Part shown: piece by piece, positions 35,355 through 44,768 of the stretch
Numbering within the stretch: position 1 is the first letter of the stretch
How the letters are laid out: each line of letters begins with the position of its first letter
Assembly (NCBI RefSeq): GCF_040149665.1
Contig: NZ_JBEFLP010000001.1
Location: 310,001-374,000 of the forward strand
Origin: Sulfitobacter sp. HNIBRBA3233
GTDB taxonomy: Bacteria > Pseudomonadota > Alphaproteobacteria > Rhodobacterales > Rhodobacteraceae
Length of the DNA: 64,000 nt
Reading direction: 5' to 3'
The notes under the pieces: model-generated
Told to the model about the DNA's origin: nothing
Databases searched by the model: none
What the model saw: the letters and a program-made list of their open reading frames with translations, nothing else
Made by a program: the position numbers and the translations under genes

Positions 35355-36131
35355 GTGGGAACAACTGCAAAAGCACTCGGACTGTTGGATCAGTTCTCGA
35401 TCGAGCGCCCGGAGATCGGGCTGAGCGATTTCCACCGCATCGTCGGTCGCGACAAGGCGACTGTGCACCGCTACCTGACGGAGCTGGAGCAGGTCGGTTT
35501 CGTAGAGCAGAACCCGGTGACACGCGCCTACCGCCTCGGACCGGCGGTGCTGCGCCTCGCCACGATCCGCGAGACCTGCTTTCCGCTGCAAAGCGCCGTC
35601 GCACCCGTGATTCAAGCTGCGGCAGGGGAGCTGGGCGAGTTGATCCATTTCTCCCTGCTTCAGCACGACAACCTTGCGCCGATTGCCCATTCCGACCCGC
35701 TGCGCCACGGCACGGCGGTTGTCTTTGATCCCGGTGCAGTGCTGCCGTTGCACGGCACCGCCTCGGGCATCGCCATGCTGGCCTTCGGCCCCGACGATCT
35801 GTGGCAGGCGGTGGAGCAGGGGCCGCTGGAGGATTTCACCGGGCAGACGCCAACCGACCGCGACACGTTGCACGGGCTGGCGGACACCGCGCGCGACAAG
35901 GGCTTTGCCCTTGCCAATCGCACCTTCGACCCCGATGTCGTCTCTGTCGCGATGCCGGTCTTCGGCGCCAACGGCTCGGCCAGCGGCGCCGTCGCGGTGG
36001 CGCTGCCGGCAGGTCGGCTCAGCGATGATCTGCTGGACCGCGCGGTGGCGACGCTGCGCCGGATCGCGCCCGTGCTCAGCCAGTCGCTGGGCGGGCGCAT
36101 GCCTGCCGGAATGGGGGTGCAGGATGCCTGA
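35355..36131 (+). CDS. IclR-family regulator 1
   Basis: A 258-residue IclR regulator with an N-terminal winged helix (LSDFHRIVGRDKATVHRYLTEL, recognition helix around residues 28-45) and the C-terminal effector domain (PLHGTASGIAMLAF, then DVVSVAMPVFGANGSASGAVAV). It starts with GTG behind AAAGG. It is a close paralogue of the regulator at 49710, sharing RLGPAVLRLA-type and other segments throughout. It overlaps the HAD gene by 8 nt and probably controls both its own operon and the divergent aldehyde dehydrogenase. Confidence 0.9.
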   Translation: MGTTAKALGLLDQFSIERPEIGLSDFHRIVGRDKATVHRYLTELEQVGFVEQNPVTRAYRLGPAVLRLATIRETCFPLQSAVAPVIQAAAGELGELIHFSLLQHDNLAPIAHSDPLRHGTAVVFDPGAVLPLHGTASGIAMLAFGPDDLWQAVEQGPLEDFTGQTPTDRDTLHGLADTARDKGFALANRTFDPDVVSVAMPVFGANGSASGAVAVALPAGRLSDDLLDRAVATLRRIAPVLSQSLGGRMPAGMGVQDA

Positions 36132-36783
36132 CGCACTCGTTCTCGATTTCGGCGGGGTGATTTCCCGCACGCTCTTTGAAACCCATGATCTGAGCGAGCG
36201 TGCCCTCGGCCTGCCGCCCGGCACGCTGGACTGGCAGGGGCCCTTTGCCCCCGAGAACGACGCCCTGTGGCGCCGGATGCAGAACGACGAGATTTCCGAG
36301 CGCGACTACTGGCGCCAGCGCACCAGCGAAGTGGCAGCACTTGTCGGTGCGGATTGGACCGAGATGTCCGATTTCGTGCGCGCCGCGCGCGGTGCCGCGC
36401 CCAGCGAGGTGATCCGCCCCGAGGCGCTCGCCGCGATCAAGGCGGCGCAGGACAACGGCATCCGGCTGGCGATCCTTTCCAACGAGCTCGATCTTTTCTA
36501 TGGCGCGGATTTCCGCGAAAAGCTGCCGTTCCTGTCCCATTTCGACGTGATCGTCGACGCCACCTATTCCGGCATCCTGAAACCCGACGCGCGCGCCTAC
36601 GCGCAGGTCACCGACGCCCTGGGCGTGCCTGCCAGTGCATGCGTGTTCGTCGACGACCAGATCCGCAACATTCGCGGGGCTGAGGATGCAGGCCTCATTC
36701 CCGTCCATTTTGACGTGCGCCAGCCCGGCGCCAGTTTTGCCCGGGCGCTCGACGCCCTTGGGATCACAAGGAGAGCATCATGA
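36124..36783 (+). CDS. HAD-superfamily hydrolase
   Basis: A 219-residue haloacid-dehalogenase fold hydrolase. Motif I is LVLDFGGV, with the nucleophile Asp but Gly-Gly after Phe where phosphatases usually have a second Asp two residues on; motif II is LAILSNE; the lysine of motif III is in GILKPDARAY; motif IV is VFVDDQIRNI. This pattern resembles epoxide-hydrolase/YihX-like HADs. It overlaps the regulator before it and the transaminase after it, and may act on a phosphorylated or halogenated intermediate of the amine pathway. Confidence 0.85.
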   Translation: MPDALVLDFGGVISRTLFETHDLSERALGLPPGTLDWQGPFAPENDALWRRMQNDEISERDYWRQRTSEVAALVGADWTEMSDFVRAARGAAPSEVIRPEALAAIKAAQDNGIRLAILSNELDLFYGADFREKLPFLSHFDVIVDATYSGILKPDARAYAQVTDALGVPASACVFVDDQIRNIRGAEDAGLIPVHFDVRQPGASFARALDALGITRRAS

Positions 36784-38135
36784 AAGACAGCAACTTCCTC
36801 AAGGAAAACAACGGTAAGCATTTCTGGCAGCCGATGACGCATCCGGCCGACAGCATGGCCAACCCGCCCGCGATGATTACCGAGGCGCATGGCGTGCGGA
36901 TCCGCGACGTGAACGGCTACGAGACGGTGGATGCCGTGGGCGGGCTCTGGAACGTCAACCTCGGTTTCTCTTGCCAGCCGGTGAAAGACGCGATCACCGC
37001 GCAGCTGGACCGGCTGCCGTTCTATTCGACCTTTCGGGGCACCACCAACGACGCCGCGGTCGAACTGTCGTGGATGCTGCGCGAATTCTTCGAGCCCGAT
37101 GGCATGTCGCGCTGTTTCTACACCTCCGGCGGGTCGGATTCCGTCGAGGTCGCGCTGCGACTGGCGCGCCAGTACCACAAGCTGCGCGGCGAGGCGGGGC
37201 GCACCAAGTTCCTGAGCCTCAAGAAGGGCTACCACGGCACCCACACGCTGGGCGCGTCGGTCAACGGCAATCCGAACTTCCGCACCCAGTACGAGCCGCT
37301 GATGCCGGGCTGCTTCCACATTCCGGCCCCCTATACCTACCGCAACCCCTTCAACGAATCCGACCCCGAGAAGCTGGCGCAGCTTTGCCTCGCCGCGCTG
37401 GAGGACGAGATCAAGTTCCAGGGTGCCGAAACCATCGCCGCTTTCATCATGGAGCCGATCCTCGGCGCCGGTGGTGTGATCCCGCCGCACAAGTCGTTCA
37501 TGCCCGGCGTGCGCGCGCTGTGCGACAAATACGGCCTGTTGCTGATCGCCGACGAGGTCGTCTGCGCCTTCGGTCGTACCGGCAGCTGGTCCGGCTCGCG
37601 CCATTGGGGCGTCCAGCCCGACATGATGTGCCTCGCCAAGGCGATCACCAACGGCTATTTCCCCTTCGGCGCGGTCATGATCGGCGATCGGTTGGTCGAG
37701 GTGTTCGAGGGCGACAAGACGGGGCAGGGCTCCATCGCGTCAGGCTATACCTATTCGGGTCACCCTGTCGGTGCCTCCGCAGCGATTGCCTGTCTGAAAG
37801 AAACCCAGCGCCTGTCGGTCAAGGACAACGCCGCCGCCCGCGGCAAGCAGATGCACGAGGGTCTGCTGGCGCTGAAAGACCGCCACGAGGTCATCGGTGA
37901 CGTGCGCGGTGGCGAGGGGCTGATGTGCGCGGTCGAACTTGTCTCTGACCGCGAAAAGAAAACGCCGCTCGACAAGAAGACCACGGCGACGATGTCGCAG
38001 GCGACCTACGAGGATGGGGTGATGATCCGTGTCTCCGGCAACAACATCATCCTGTCGCCGTCACTGATCATCGAAGAGCAGGACATCGCCAAGATCCTGT
38101 CCGCGCTCGACACTGGCTTCGCGGCCATCGGCTGA
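36780..38135 (+). CDS. Class III (omega) aminotransferase
   Basis: A 451-residue PLP fold-type I transaminase. The phosphate-cup motif YTSGGSDSVEVAL, LIADEVVCAFGRTG with the PLP-pyridine Asp, and the Schiff-base lysine in CLAKAITNGYFPFGAVM are present. The sequence resembles omega-amino acid:pyruvate and taurine-type transaminases, which turn a terminal amine into an aldehyde with pyruvate as acceptor. The divergent aldehyde dehydrogenase could take the product. It overlaps the HAD gene by 4 nt, and a large hairpin follows. Confidence 0.92.
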   Translation: MKDSNFLKENNGKHFWQPMTHPADSMANPPAMITEAHGVRIRDVNGYETVDAVGGLWNVNLGFSCQPVKDAITAQLDRLPFYSTFRGTTNDAAVELSWMLREFFEPDGMSRCFYTSGGSDSVEVALRLARQYHKLRGEAGRTKFLSLKKGYHGTHTLGASVNGNPNFRTQYEPLMPGCFHIPAPYTYRNPFNESDPEKLAQLCLAALEDEIKFQGAETIAAFIMEPILGAGGVIPPHKSFMPGVRALCDKYGLLLIADEVVCAFGRTGSWSGSRHWGVQPDMMCLAKAITNGYFPFGAVMIGDRLVEVFEGDKTGQGSIASGYTYSGHPVGASAAIACLKETQRLSVKDNAAARGKQMHEGLLALKDRHEVIGDVRGGEGLMCAVELVSDREKKTPLDKKTTATMSQATYEDGVMIRVSGNNIILSPSLIIEEQDIAKILSALDTGFAAIG

Positions 38136-38480
38136 CACGCGGACCGATCCGAGACGATAGCGACTGCACCTGCAAATGATGCAATGTGCCGGTCGCTGTC
38201 GTCTCCATCACGGCGGATCCCTCCAACGGTGGATCGTCCCTGACCAAGGGGGCCAAAGATTCCACGCGTGGCAGGATAGTTCGCATTCAATCGAAATCGG
38301 CACGGGCAGGTTCGTCCGTGACAGCAGAAAACGCCGTCACGACGCTGGCTGCAGCTGCCCCAAGGGGTTCGCCCCTCTTTACGCCCGCGCTACTGCGAAC
38401 GTGTTGCTGGCCGATGCCGCCCGCGACCGGCCGATTGCAGGCCAGATTTCACATGCGGTGGTCCGGGGCAGGGCCGAGGC
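38136..38480. other. Gene-free convergent intergenic region
   Basis: This 345-nt gap lies between the convergent transaminase and amidase genes. It holds a 55-nt structured hairpin (38151-38205) and a short AGGGG-TTCG-CCCCT stem followed by CTTT (38363-38380). Open frames through it lack start signals and recognisable motifs. Confidence 0.7.
38151..38205. terminator. Long imperfect hairpin after the transaminase gene
   Basis: GAGACGATAGCGAC (38151-38164) pairs with GTCGCTGTCGTCTC (38192-38205), 14 positions with one G-U pair. Inside, GCAC/GTGC (38166-38169 with 38186-38189) and TGCA/TGCA (38171-38174 with 38180-38183) extend the stem. It begins 15 bp after the stop and has no U-tract. It may be a 3'-end stabiliser or a Rho-assisted stop. 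Confidence 0.6.
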
Positions 38481-39926
38481 TCATCCCTCGTGCCGGACGA
38501 CCGGATCGATCACGCGCAACGGTCCGCCAACGGATACCTCGACAAGGGCGGCGGCCGCGAGCAGCGCAGCTTCGCCGCGCGGTCTGCCGATCAATTGCAG
38601 GCCGACCGGCAGGCCGCCGCTGGTGAGACCCACGGGTATCGACATCGCCGGCAGACCCGCAACCGTGGCGGGGAAGGCGTGGGCGAGCCAATCCATGTAG
38701 AAATCGAATTTCTGTCCGCCGGCCTCTGATACCCATTCGACCTCGACGGGTTTGGGCATGTTGCCGACCACCGGGCAGGCCAGAACGTCGTGATGCTCAA
38801 GCAGCTGGCGCAGTTCGTGGTAGATTTTGGTCCGGGCTTTCTGGGCGTCGACGATATCGTCCATGGTGAGCGCCATGCCGCGCCTGACATTGTCTTCCAG
38901 CGTGGGTTTGAAACCCGCACGGATCGCGGGATCGATGTCGCGCATCAGGCTGGCCCAGAGAATGCCGCGCAGCGTGTAGTAGGTGCGCTTCATCTGCGGC
39001 ATCTCGATAGGCGGGGTTTCGACCGCGTGACCGTCGCGCGCCAGCAGCGCCATGACACCCTCGAGATGTTCCTCCATGTCCGTGTCAACGGGACACTGGC
39101 CGCCAAGGTCCGCGGACCATGCGATCCGCAAGCGGCCTTCGGCCCGGTCCACCGCCGCCTGATAGGGCCCGGAGGTATCCGCGGGGAAAGAGATCGGATG
39201 CACGGGGTCGAAGCCCGCCATCGCGTCCAGAAACAGCGCGCAGTCACGCACATTGCGCGCCATCGGCCCTTGCAGGCCCTCGATGATGAAACCCGCATCG
39301 TCGGGGCCGCCGCCCACAAGGCCGGGGCTGGTGCGCAGCCCGACAACGCCGCAATAGGCGGCGGGGGTGCGCAGGCTGCCGCCGTGGTCTGACCCGTGGC
39401 TGAGCCATGCCTGCCCCGCGATCAGCTGCGCTGCTGCCCCACCGGAGGATCCGGCCGGGTTCAGCCGCGTGTCCCACGGGTTGCGCGTGGTGCCGAGCAC
39501 GGCATTAAAGGTGTTCGCACCGGCGCCGAACTCGGGCGTATTGGTCTTGCCGATGACGAGGCCACCGCGGGCCTCGATGCGGCGCACAAGAGGGTCGCTT
39601 GCGTCGGGGATGTAATCGGCCAGCCCGGGTGTTCCGTAGGTGCAGCGCACGCCCGCGACCGGCGTCAGGTCCTTGATGCCGAGGGGCAGGCCGTGCAGCT
39701 CACGCGGGTCGTCTTCCTCCGGTGTCGTCATCGTCTTCGCGGCGTCGCGGGCGCGGTCGAAACAGGCCGTCGGCATGGCGTTGATCGCCGGGTCGGTCTG
39801 GGCGTGGCGCTCGGCTGCGGCGTCGATCAGATCGGCAGGCGCGATCTCGCGGCGCTTGAGCAGCTGCACGATGTCGCTGGCGCTGCGGGCGCAGAGTTCG
39901 GGGCCGGTATAGGAAGGGTAGCTCAT
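38481..39926 (-). CDS. Amidase-signature hydrolase
   Basis: A 481-residue amidase signature protein. The Ser-cisSer-Lys triad is visible: Lys in GLPLGIKDLTPV, then NPAGSSGGAAAQLIAG and SDHGGSLRTPAAYCG. It hydrolyses an amide to acid and ammonia, and belongs to the general AtzF/GatA-like group rather than being GatA itself, since no gatB or gatC is nearby. It is the last gene of a leftward operon with GntR, a GGT-family hydrolase and a TRAP system, so the imported compound is likely to be an amide or gamma-glutamyl derivative. Confidence 0.92.
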   Translation of the reverse strand: MSYPSYTGPELCARSASDIVQLLKRREIAPADLIDAAAERHAQTDPAINAMPTACFDRARDAAKTMTTPEEDDPRELHGLPLGIKDLTPVAGVRCTYGTPGLADYIPDASDPLVRRIEARGGLVIGKTNTPEFGAGANTFNAVLGTTRNPWDTRLNPAGSSGGAAAQLIAGQAWLSHGSDHGGSLRTPAAYCGVVGLRTSPGLVGGGPDDAGFIIEGLQGPMARNVRDCALFLDAMAGFDPVHPISFPADTSGPYQAAVDRAEGRLRIAWSADLGGQCPVDTDMEEHLEGVMALLARDGHAVETPPIEMPQMKRTYYTLRGILWASLMRDIDPAIRAGFKPTLEDNVRRGMALTMDDIVDAQKARTKIYHELRQLLEHHDVLACPVVGNMPKPVEVEWVSEAGGQKFDFYMDWLAHAFPATVAGLPAMSIPVGLTSGGLPVGLQLIGRPRGEAALLAAAALVEVSVGGPLRVIDPVVRHEG

Positions 39927-39981
39927 CGGTCTCTCCGGTTGCCGGCGCGCACCGACGCCCGCAGAAAATCGCTAGGGGTGC

Positions 39982-40004
39982 GGGCCCGGCCAATGGCCGG
40001 ACCC
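39982..40004 (-). other. Intercistronic stem-loop after the TRAP binding-protein gene
   Basis: Ten-position arms GGGCCCGGCC and GGCCGGACCC with a 3-nt centre. The single non-Watson-Crick position is a G-U pair only in the leftward transcript, consistent with a function in this operon's RNA. It begins 9 bp past the binding-protein stop. Confidence 0.65.
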
Positions 40005-40013
40005 GTCGCGGTA

Positions 40014-41096
40014 TCAGCCGAAATAGGGCTGGCGTTCCGCCGTGAAGGCAGCGTCGTAGCGCGCCTTGTAGCCCGAGCATTGCTCGGCGTAGGCGTAATA
40101 GGCCTCGGTCAGGCGCCCGTGGAAGTCGCTGGTCGCGGCGACATCGTCCATCACCTCTTTCGAGGCCGCGCGCAGGGCGTCCCAGATGTCGGCCGGCAGT
40201 TCAGCGATGGTCAGGCTGTCGTCCGCCTTGAAGCGTTCGAACGCCTGCAGGTTGGCGTGCAGCGTGTCGGCGGAGGAGCGGTTCGCCTCGGCTTCGGAGG
40301 CGGCCTCGACAATCGTGCGCTGTGCGTCCGACAGGGCTTCCCACGCGGCCAGGTTCACGCCGAATTCGATGCCGCCGTAGACGTCGACAAAGGTAGGCGT
40401 GTACATGTATTTCGCCACGTTCTGGAACCCGAAGGCAAGGTCGTTCGCGGGGCCGACCCACTCGGCACCGTCAAGCGTACCCGACTGCAACGCCGAGAAG
40501 ATGTCCGAGGGCGGGATCGACACGGCGTTCATGCCCAGCTTCGACAGTACCTGCCCGCCAAGGCCGGCGGCGCGGAAGTTCAGCCCCTGAAGGTCGCTGA
40601 GGCCTTTGATCTCGTTCTTGAACCAGCCGAAGGTCTGCATCCCCGAGCCGCCGCCGATAAAGATCTGGAGCCCGCGCGGGTTGGTGAACTCGTTGAGCAG
40701 CTCCTGACCGCCGCCGTAGTACATCCACGCGTGCATCTCGTCGAAGGTGAGGCCGAAGGGCACGCCGGTAAAGAACGCATGCGCGATGTCGCGCCCCGAG
40801 AACCAAGAACCGGAACCGTGATAGGCCTGTGCGGTCCCGCTCTCGACGGCTTCCTGCGTGCCGAACGGCGGCACCAGTTCACCAACACCGTAGAGGGTGA
40901 CCTTGATCTCGCCGTCGGTCATCTGCGTGATGCGATCCGCCCAGCGTTGCGCCGAGACACCGGGGCCGGGCAGGCCCTTGGGCACGGATGTGACCAGCTT
41001 CCAGTCGTGTTGTGCCTGCGCGCGGGCAATCATCGGGGTGCCAATCGCCAAGGACGAAATGGCGGCGCCTTTCAGGATCTGTCTTCTCTTGAGCAT
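40014..41096 (-). CDS. dctP: TRAP solute-binding protein with Tat signal
   Basis: A 360-residue DctP-family periplasmic binding protein. The N-terminus MLKRRQILKGAAISS is a twin-arginine-like signal ending AQAQ. The LNFRAAGLGG segment supplies the conserved ligand-clamping arginine. It is closest in pattern to the keto-acid/chloroaromatic branch of the family rather than to the binding protein at 12442. It trails the large permease by 23 bp and precedes the amidase, in the order Q-M-P-amidase. Confidence 0.92.
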   Translation of the reverse strand: MLKRRQILKGAAISSLAIGTPMIARAQAQHDWKLVTSVPKGLPGPGVSAQRWADRITQMTDGEIKVTLYGVGELVPPFGTQEAVESGTAQAYHGSGSWFSGRDIAHAFFTGVPFGLTFDEMHAWMYYGGGQELLNEFTNPRGLQIFIGGGSGMQTFGWFKNEIKGLSDLQGLNFRAAGLGGQVLSKLGMNAVSIPPSDIFSALQSGTLDGAEWVGPANDLAFGFQNVAKYMYTPTFVDVYGGIEFGVNLAAWEALSDAQRTIVEAASEAEANRSSADTLHANLQAFERFKADDSLTIAELPADIWDALRAASKEVMDDVAATSDFHGRLTEAYYAYAEQCSGYKARYDAAFTAERQPYFG

Positions 41097-41119
41097 TTTA
41101 GTAACCTCCTTGTTATCAG

Positions 41120-42676
41120 TTAGTTATAGATTAGTCTGGGCAACCACGTTGCGAGGCCTGGCACCATCGCGACCATCGCAAGGGCAGCCAGTTGCAGGCA
41201 GACGAACGGGATGATTCCGCGGTAGATGTCTGCGGTGCTGATCTCCACCGGCGCGACCCGGCGGAAATAGAAGAGGGCATAGCCGAAGGGGGGCGTCAGA
41301 AAGCTCATCTGCAGGTTCATGCTGATCAGGATCGCGAACCACACAGGGTCGACCCCCAGTTCCATCAGCGGCGGACCGGCGATGGGGATGACGATGAAGA
41401 TGATTTCGACGTATTCGATGATGAAGCCGAGCAGGAAGATCACGACCATGGTAAAGACGATCGCCGTGGTCACTCCGCCGGGCAGATTCTGGAGGAAATC
41501 GCGCACCAGCTCTTCGCCGTGAAAGCCACGGAACACCAGCGACAGCATCGTTGCGCCCAGCACGATCAGCACCAGCATCGCCACCAGCGACGCGGTTTCG
41601 CGTGCCACCGGCATGACGCGTTCGGCCCGGTGTTCCTGCCAGAGCGCCAGCAGGGTGCCCGAAGACATCACCACAAGCCCGAAGGTGCCGATGATGGCGA
41701 GCAAGACGCTTGCCTGCGCGCCGCCCGCGAATTTCACGGCCACCAGCAAAAGCGCGCCCGGCAGCACTGCAAACATCAGCAGTTTGCGCCAGCGCGGCAT
41801 GTCCTTGTTCTCGAGCGCGGCCATCACCAGCGCTCCGGCTGCACCCAATGCGGCACTTTCGGTGGCGGTCGCCACGCCCATCAGGATCGATCCCAGCACG
41901 ATCAGGATCAGCACCAGCGGCATCAGCAGCGCTTGCGCCACGAACCCGCGGGTGAGTTTCTGCCGGTCGCCGCTGGAGTCCAGCATCTTGACCGGCGGGC
42001 ATTTCGCAGGGTTCAGCTTGGCGATCACGAGGATGTAGAGAAGGTAGAAGACCACCAGCATCAGTCCCGGCAGCAGGGCACCGGCAAAGAGATCGCCCAC
42101 CGTCACCGGTGTCGGGGCCCAGTCGCCCACGGCGCGGCGCCCGGCCTGATAGGCCGCCGAAATCTGGTCGGTCAGCAGGATCAACAGGATCGAGGGCGGG
42201 ATGATCTGCCCCAGCGACCCCGAGGCGCAGATCACGCCCGCGATCAGGCTCTTGGAATAGCCGGCCTGCAGCATTGCGGGCACGGCAATCATCCCGAGCA
42301 TGAAGATCGTCGCCCCGATCACCCCGGTCGAGGCCGCCAGCAGCGCGCCGACCAGCACGATCGCGATGGCCATGCCACCGTTGCGATCCCCGAAGAGCGC
42401 GCCCGCGGTCCAGATCATGCGGCGCGCGATGTCCGATTTCTCGAGGAACCCGCCCATAAGAACGAACAGCGGTACGGACAGGAAAATCGGGTTTGTCAGC
42501 AGCCCGAAAGCCTTGGACGGAAAGGCCGCGAGGATGCCGAGGTCAAACGCGCCGACGAGCGAGCCGATCATGGCCAGCACCGCAGGCACCCCAATCAGGA
42601 TGAAAGCGACAGGCACGCCCGACAGGATCCCCAGCAGCAGGCAGACACCGAGTGCGATCAGAAACTGCTCATGCAT
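41120..42676 (-). CDS. dctM: TRAP transporter large permease
   Basis: A 518-residue DctM-like permease, longer than the 433-residue one at 11062 because of an extended central loop (about residues 200-330), as in mannitol/chloroaromatic-type TRAP systems. Segments VPLFVLMGGFLEKSD, GSLGQIIPPSI and LTPPFGYALFYF are typical. ATG 42676 follows GAGGA and gives an 8-nt overlap with the small permease; a longer upstream frame lacks a ribosome site. Confidence 0.9.
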   Translation of the reverse strand: MHEQFLIALGVCLLLGILSGVPVAFILIGVPAVLAMIGSLVGAFDLGILAAFPSKAFGLLTNPIFLSVPLFVLMGGFLEKSDIARRMIWTAGALFGDRNGGMAIAIVLVGALLAASTGVIGATIFMLGMIAVPAMLQAGYSKSLIAGVICASGSLGQIIPPSILLILLTDQISAAYQAGRRAVGDWAPTPVTVGDLFAGALLPGLMLVVFYLLYILVIAKLNPAKCPPVKMLDSSGDRQKLTRGFVAQALLMPLVLILIVLGSILMGVATATESAALGAAGALVMAALENKDMPRWRKLLMFAVLPGALLLVAVKFAGGAQASVLLAIIGTFGLVVMSSGTLLALWQEHRAERVMPVARETASLVAMLVLIVLGATMLSLVFRGFHGEELVRDFLQNLPGGVTTAIVFTMVVIFLLGFIIEYVEIIFIVIPIAGPPLMELGVDPVWFAILISMNLQMSFLTPPFGYALFYFRRVAPVEISTADIYRGIIPFVCLQLAALAMVAMVPGLATWLPRLIYN

Positions 42677-43175
42677 CGTGACTGTCCTCGTAGACGCGCG
42701 GCCGCAGACCGATCCAGAGGGCCGCAATCGCAAGCCCGGCAAAGATCGCCGACAGAAGCGTTTTCAGCAGGAAATACCCCGGAAGACCGCCGACATTGGG
42801 CGATGCCTCGTAGAGCGACCATGAATTCATCGTCAAAGGCCACGAGGTCCACGCGGCCCATAGCATCGCGGGCAGGAACAGCCCCAGCAACGCAATGCGA
42901 TCAAACAGGGTTTGAAGCCGCCGGGACATGAACGCCCTGAGAACGTCGACCCGCACACCGGTGTTGTAGACGACGACCCCGATCAGCGGCAGCGATACGA
43001 TCACGAAGTTCAGGTACGTCAGCAGGTCGGTCGCCCAGGGCCAGCCGAGCGCAAAGACATAGCGCAGGGCCACAACGAGGATTTGCGACAGCAACAGCAG
43101 CAGGACGGCAATACCGGCTATGGTGGTAAGCGCGTCGAGCAGGCGGCTTCCGGGGGTATGATCGGGTTCGGCCAC
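42669..43175 (-). CDS. dctQ: TRAP transporter small permease
   Basis: A 168-residue four-helix membrane protein of the DctQ family, with VALRYVFALGWPWATDLLTY forming the conserved first loop. It begins 2 bp after the GGT-family gene and overlaps the large permease, so hydrolase and transporter are translated together. Confidence 0.88.
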   Translation of the reverse strand: MAEPDHTPGSRLLDALTTIAGIAVLLLLLSQILVVALRYVFALGWPWATDLLTYLNFVIVSLPLIGVVVYNTGVRVDVLRAFMSRRLQTLFDRIALLGLFLPAMLWAAWTSWPLTMNSWSLYEASPNVGGLPGYFLLKTLLSAIFAGLAIAALWIGLRPRVYEDSHDA

Positions 43176-43177
43176 GG

Positions 43178-44767
43178 TCAGTACCCCAAGGCCACGCCGT
43201 CTTTGCGCGGGTCCGATCCGCCGAACAGCAGTCCGGAGGCATGGTCGATGCGGATCGCCTGCGCGCCGCCGATGCCGACAGGCACGCGCGCCACATCGTG
43301 GCCCATCTCCGCAAGCTGCGCTGCGGCGGCGTCACTCACCCGGCTCTCGATTTCGAGCTTGCCGGAGGAGATGTCGTGGAAGCTGCGCACGCCGTCGATG
43401 GCGCCCTGCGGGTCCATGCCGTAATCCACGAGGTTGGAGACGAAATGCGCGTGACCGGCGGCCTGGTAGGGGCCGCCCATGACGCCGAAGGGCATCACGT
43501 AGCTGCCTTTCTGCGCAAGAAAGCCCGGGATCAACGTGTGCAGCGGACGGCGTCCGGGGCGCAGTTCGTTCGGGTGGCCTTCTTCCAGCGAGAAACCGCA
43601 GCCACGGTTTTGCAGGCTGATCCCGAATTTTTCGGAGGCAAGGCCCGAGCCGAAGGGCCAGAAGGTCGAGTAGATCAGCGAAATCGCCATCCGGTCCTTG
43701 TCGACCACGGTGATATAGACCGTGTCGCGGTGCAGCGCCTCGGCGGGCTGCGCCTTGGGGGCGCCTGCCTTGCGGCGGTCGATCTGCGCGGCAAGACGGT
43801 CTGCCAGATCATCCGACAGCAGGGCATCGTAATCGGGCGCGGCGGCCTCGGAATCGCCAAGGAAACGGTTGCGCACCTCGTAGGACAGGCGCGTCGCCTC
43901 TGCCTCGATATGGATCCGCTCCGCGCTGTCCGGCGCAAGGCTGGCGATGTCGAAACGCTCGAGGATCGCGGCGATCAGCAGGGCGGTCACACCCTGTGCG
44001 TTCGGCGGAAGCTCGATCAGGTCGTGCCCGCGATAGGCGCGGCGGACCGGTTCAACCGCAGTCGCGGCGGTGCGGGCGAAATCCTCTGCCGTGTGCAGCC
44101 CGCCCTGGGCGCGCAGGGTGGCGACGATATCTTCCATGATCTCGCCCTTGTAGAAGGCGTCGGCACCCTCTGCCGCGATCAGCCGAAGCGCATCGGCCTG
44201 CGGCTTGGAGGCAAAGCGCGTTCCGGCGGCGTAGGGCTTGCCACCGTCGAGGAAATGCTTGCGGCCCGGTCCGATCAGCCGCTCTCCGAAGGCCGCCCAG
44301 TCCAGCGCGGTCCGGTGGTGTACGGGAACGCCGCTTTCGGCATAGCGGATCGCGGGGGCGAGCACATCGGCAAGCGCCATCTTTCCGCGTGTCGACACCA
44401 GTGTCTCGAAGGCGTTGACCGCCCCCGGCACTGTCACCGCATGGGCGGAATCGAGCGGTATGCGCGCGTGGCCGTCGGCGCGCAGCACGCTGGCGTCAAG
44501 TGCGGCGGGCGCGCGGCCCGATCCGTTCAGCGCGGTGAAGGCATCGGTCCCGGGCTCGTGGATAATGGCGAAGACATCACCGCCGAGACCGGTCATCGCC
44601 GGTTCGCAGAACCCCAGCACCACGGCACCCGCCACGGCCGCGTCCACCGCGTTGCCGCCGGCACGCAGCACATCCAGCGCGGTGAGCGCCGCAAAGGGGT
44701 GCGATGTCGCGCACATGCCGTTCTCGGCGTAGGCTGTGGACCGTCCGGGCCCTTGATAGTCATGCAT
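43178..44767 (-). CDS. Gamma-glutamyltransferase-family Ntn-hydrolase (YwrD/HpxW-like)
   Basis: A 529-residue GGT-family protein. The autocatalytic nucleophile is Thr349 in HRDTVYITVVD, followed by the GSGLASEKFGISLQNRG and PFGVMGGPYQAAGH blocks typical of the YwrD/HpxW branch rather than classical GGT. There is no signal peptide, so it should act in the cytoplasm on imported substrate. HpxW is an oxamate amidohydrolase; amide or gamma-glutamyl bond hydrolysis is therefore likely here. It lies 1 bp from the GntR gene and 2 bp from the TRAP genes. Confidence 0.88.
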   Translation of the reverse strand: MHDYQGPGRSTAYAENGMCATSHPFAALTALDVLRAGGNAVDAAVAGAVVLGFCEPAMTGLGGDVFAIIHEPGTDAFTALNGSGRAPAALDASVLRADGHARIPLDSAHAVTVPGAVNAFETLVSTRGKMALADVLAPAIRYAESGVPVHHRTALDWAAFGERLIGPGRKHFLDGGKPYAAGTRFASKPQADALRLIAAEGADAFYKGEIMEDIVATLRAQGGLHTAEDFARTAATAVEPVRRAYRGHDLIELPPNAQGVTALLIAAILERFDIASLAPDSAERIHIEAEATRLSYEVRNRFLGDSEAAAPDYDALLSDDLADRLAAQIDRRKAGAPKAQPAEALHRDTVYITVVDKDRMAISLIYSTFWPFGSGLASEKFGISLQNRGCGFSLEEGHPNELRPGRRPLHTLIPGFLAQKGSYVMPFGVMGGPYQAAGHAHFVSNLVDYGMDPQGAIDGVRSFHDISSGKLEIESRVSDAAAAQLAEMGHDVARVPVGIGGAQAIRIDHASGLLFGGSDPRKDGVALGY

Positions 44768-44768
44768 T

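Noticed and set aside
38176..38700. Plus-strand open frame across the gene-free region into the amidase
   Set aside because: No ribosome site, low-complexity Arg/Ser/Pro composition, and it runs antisense into a clear amidase gene.
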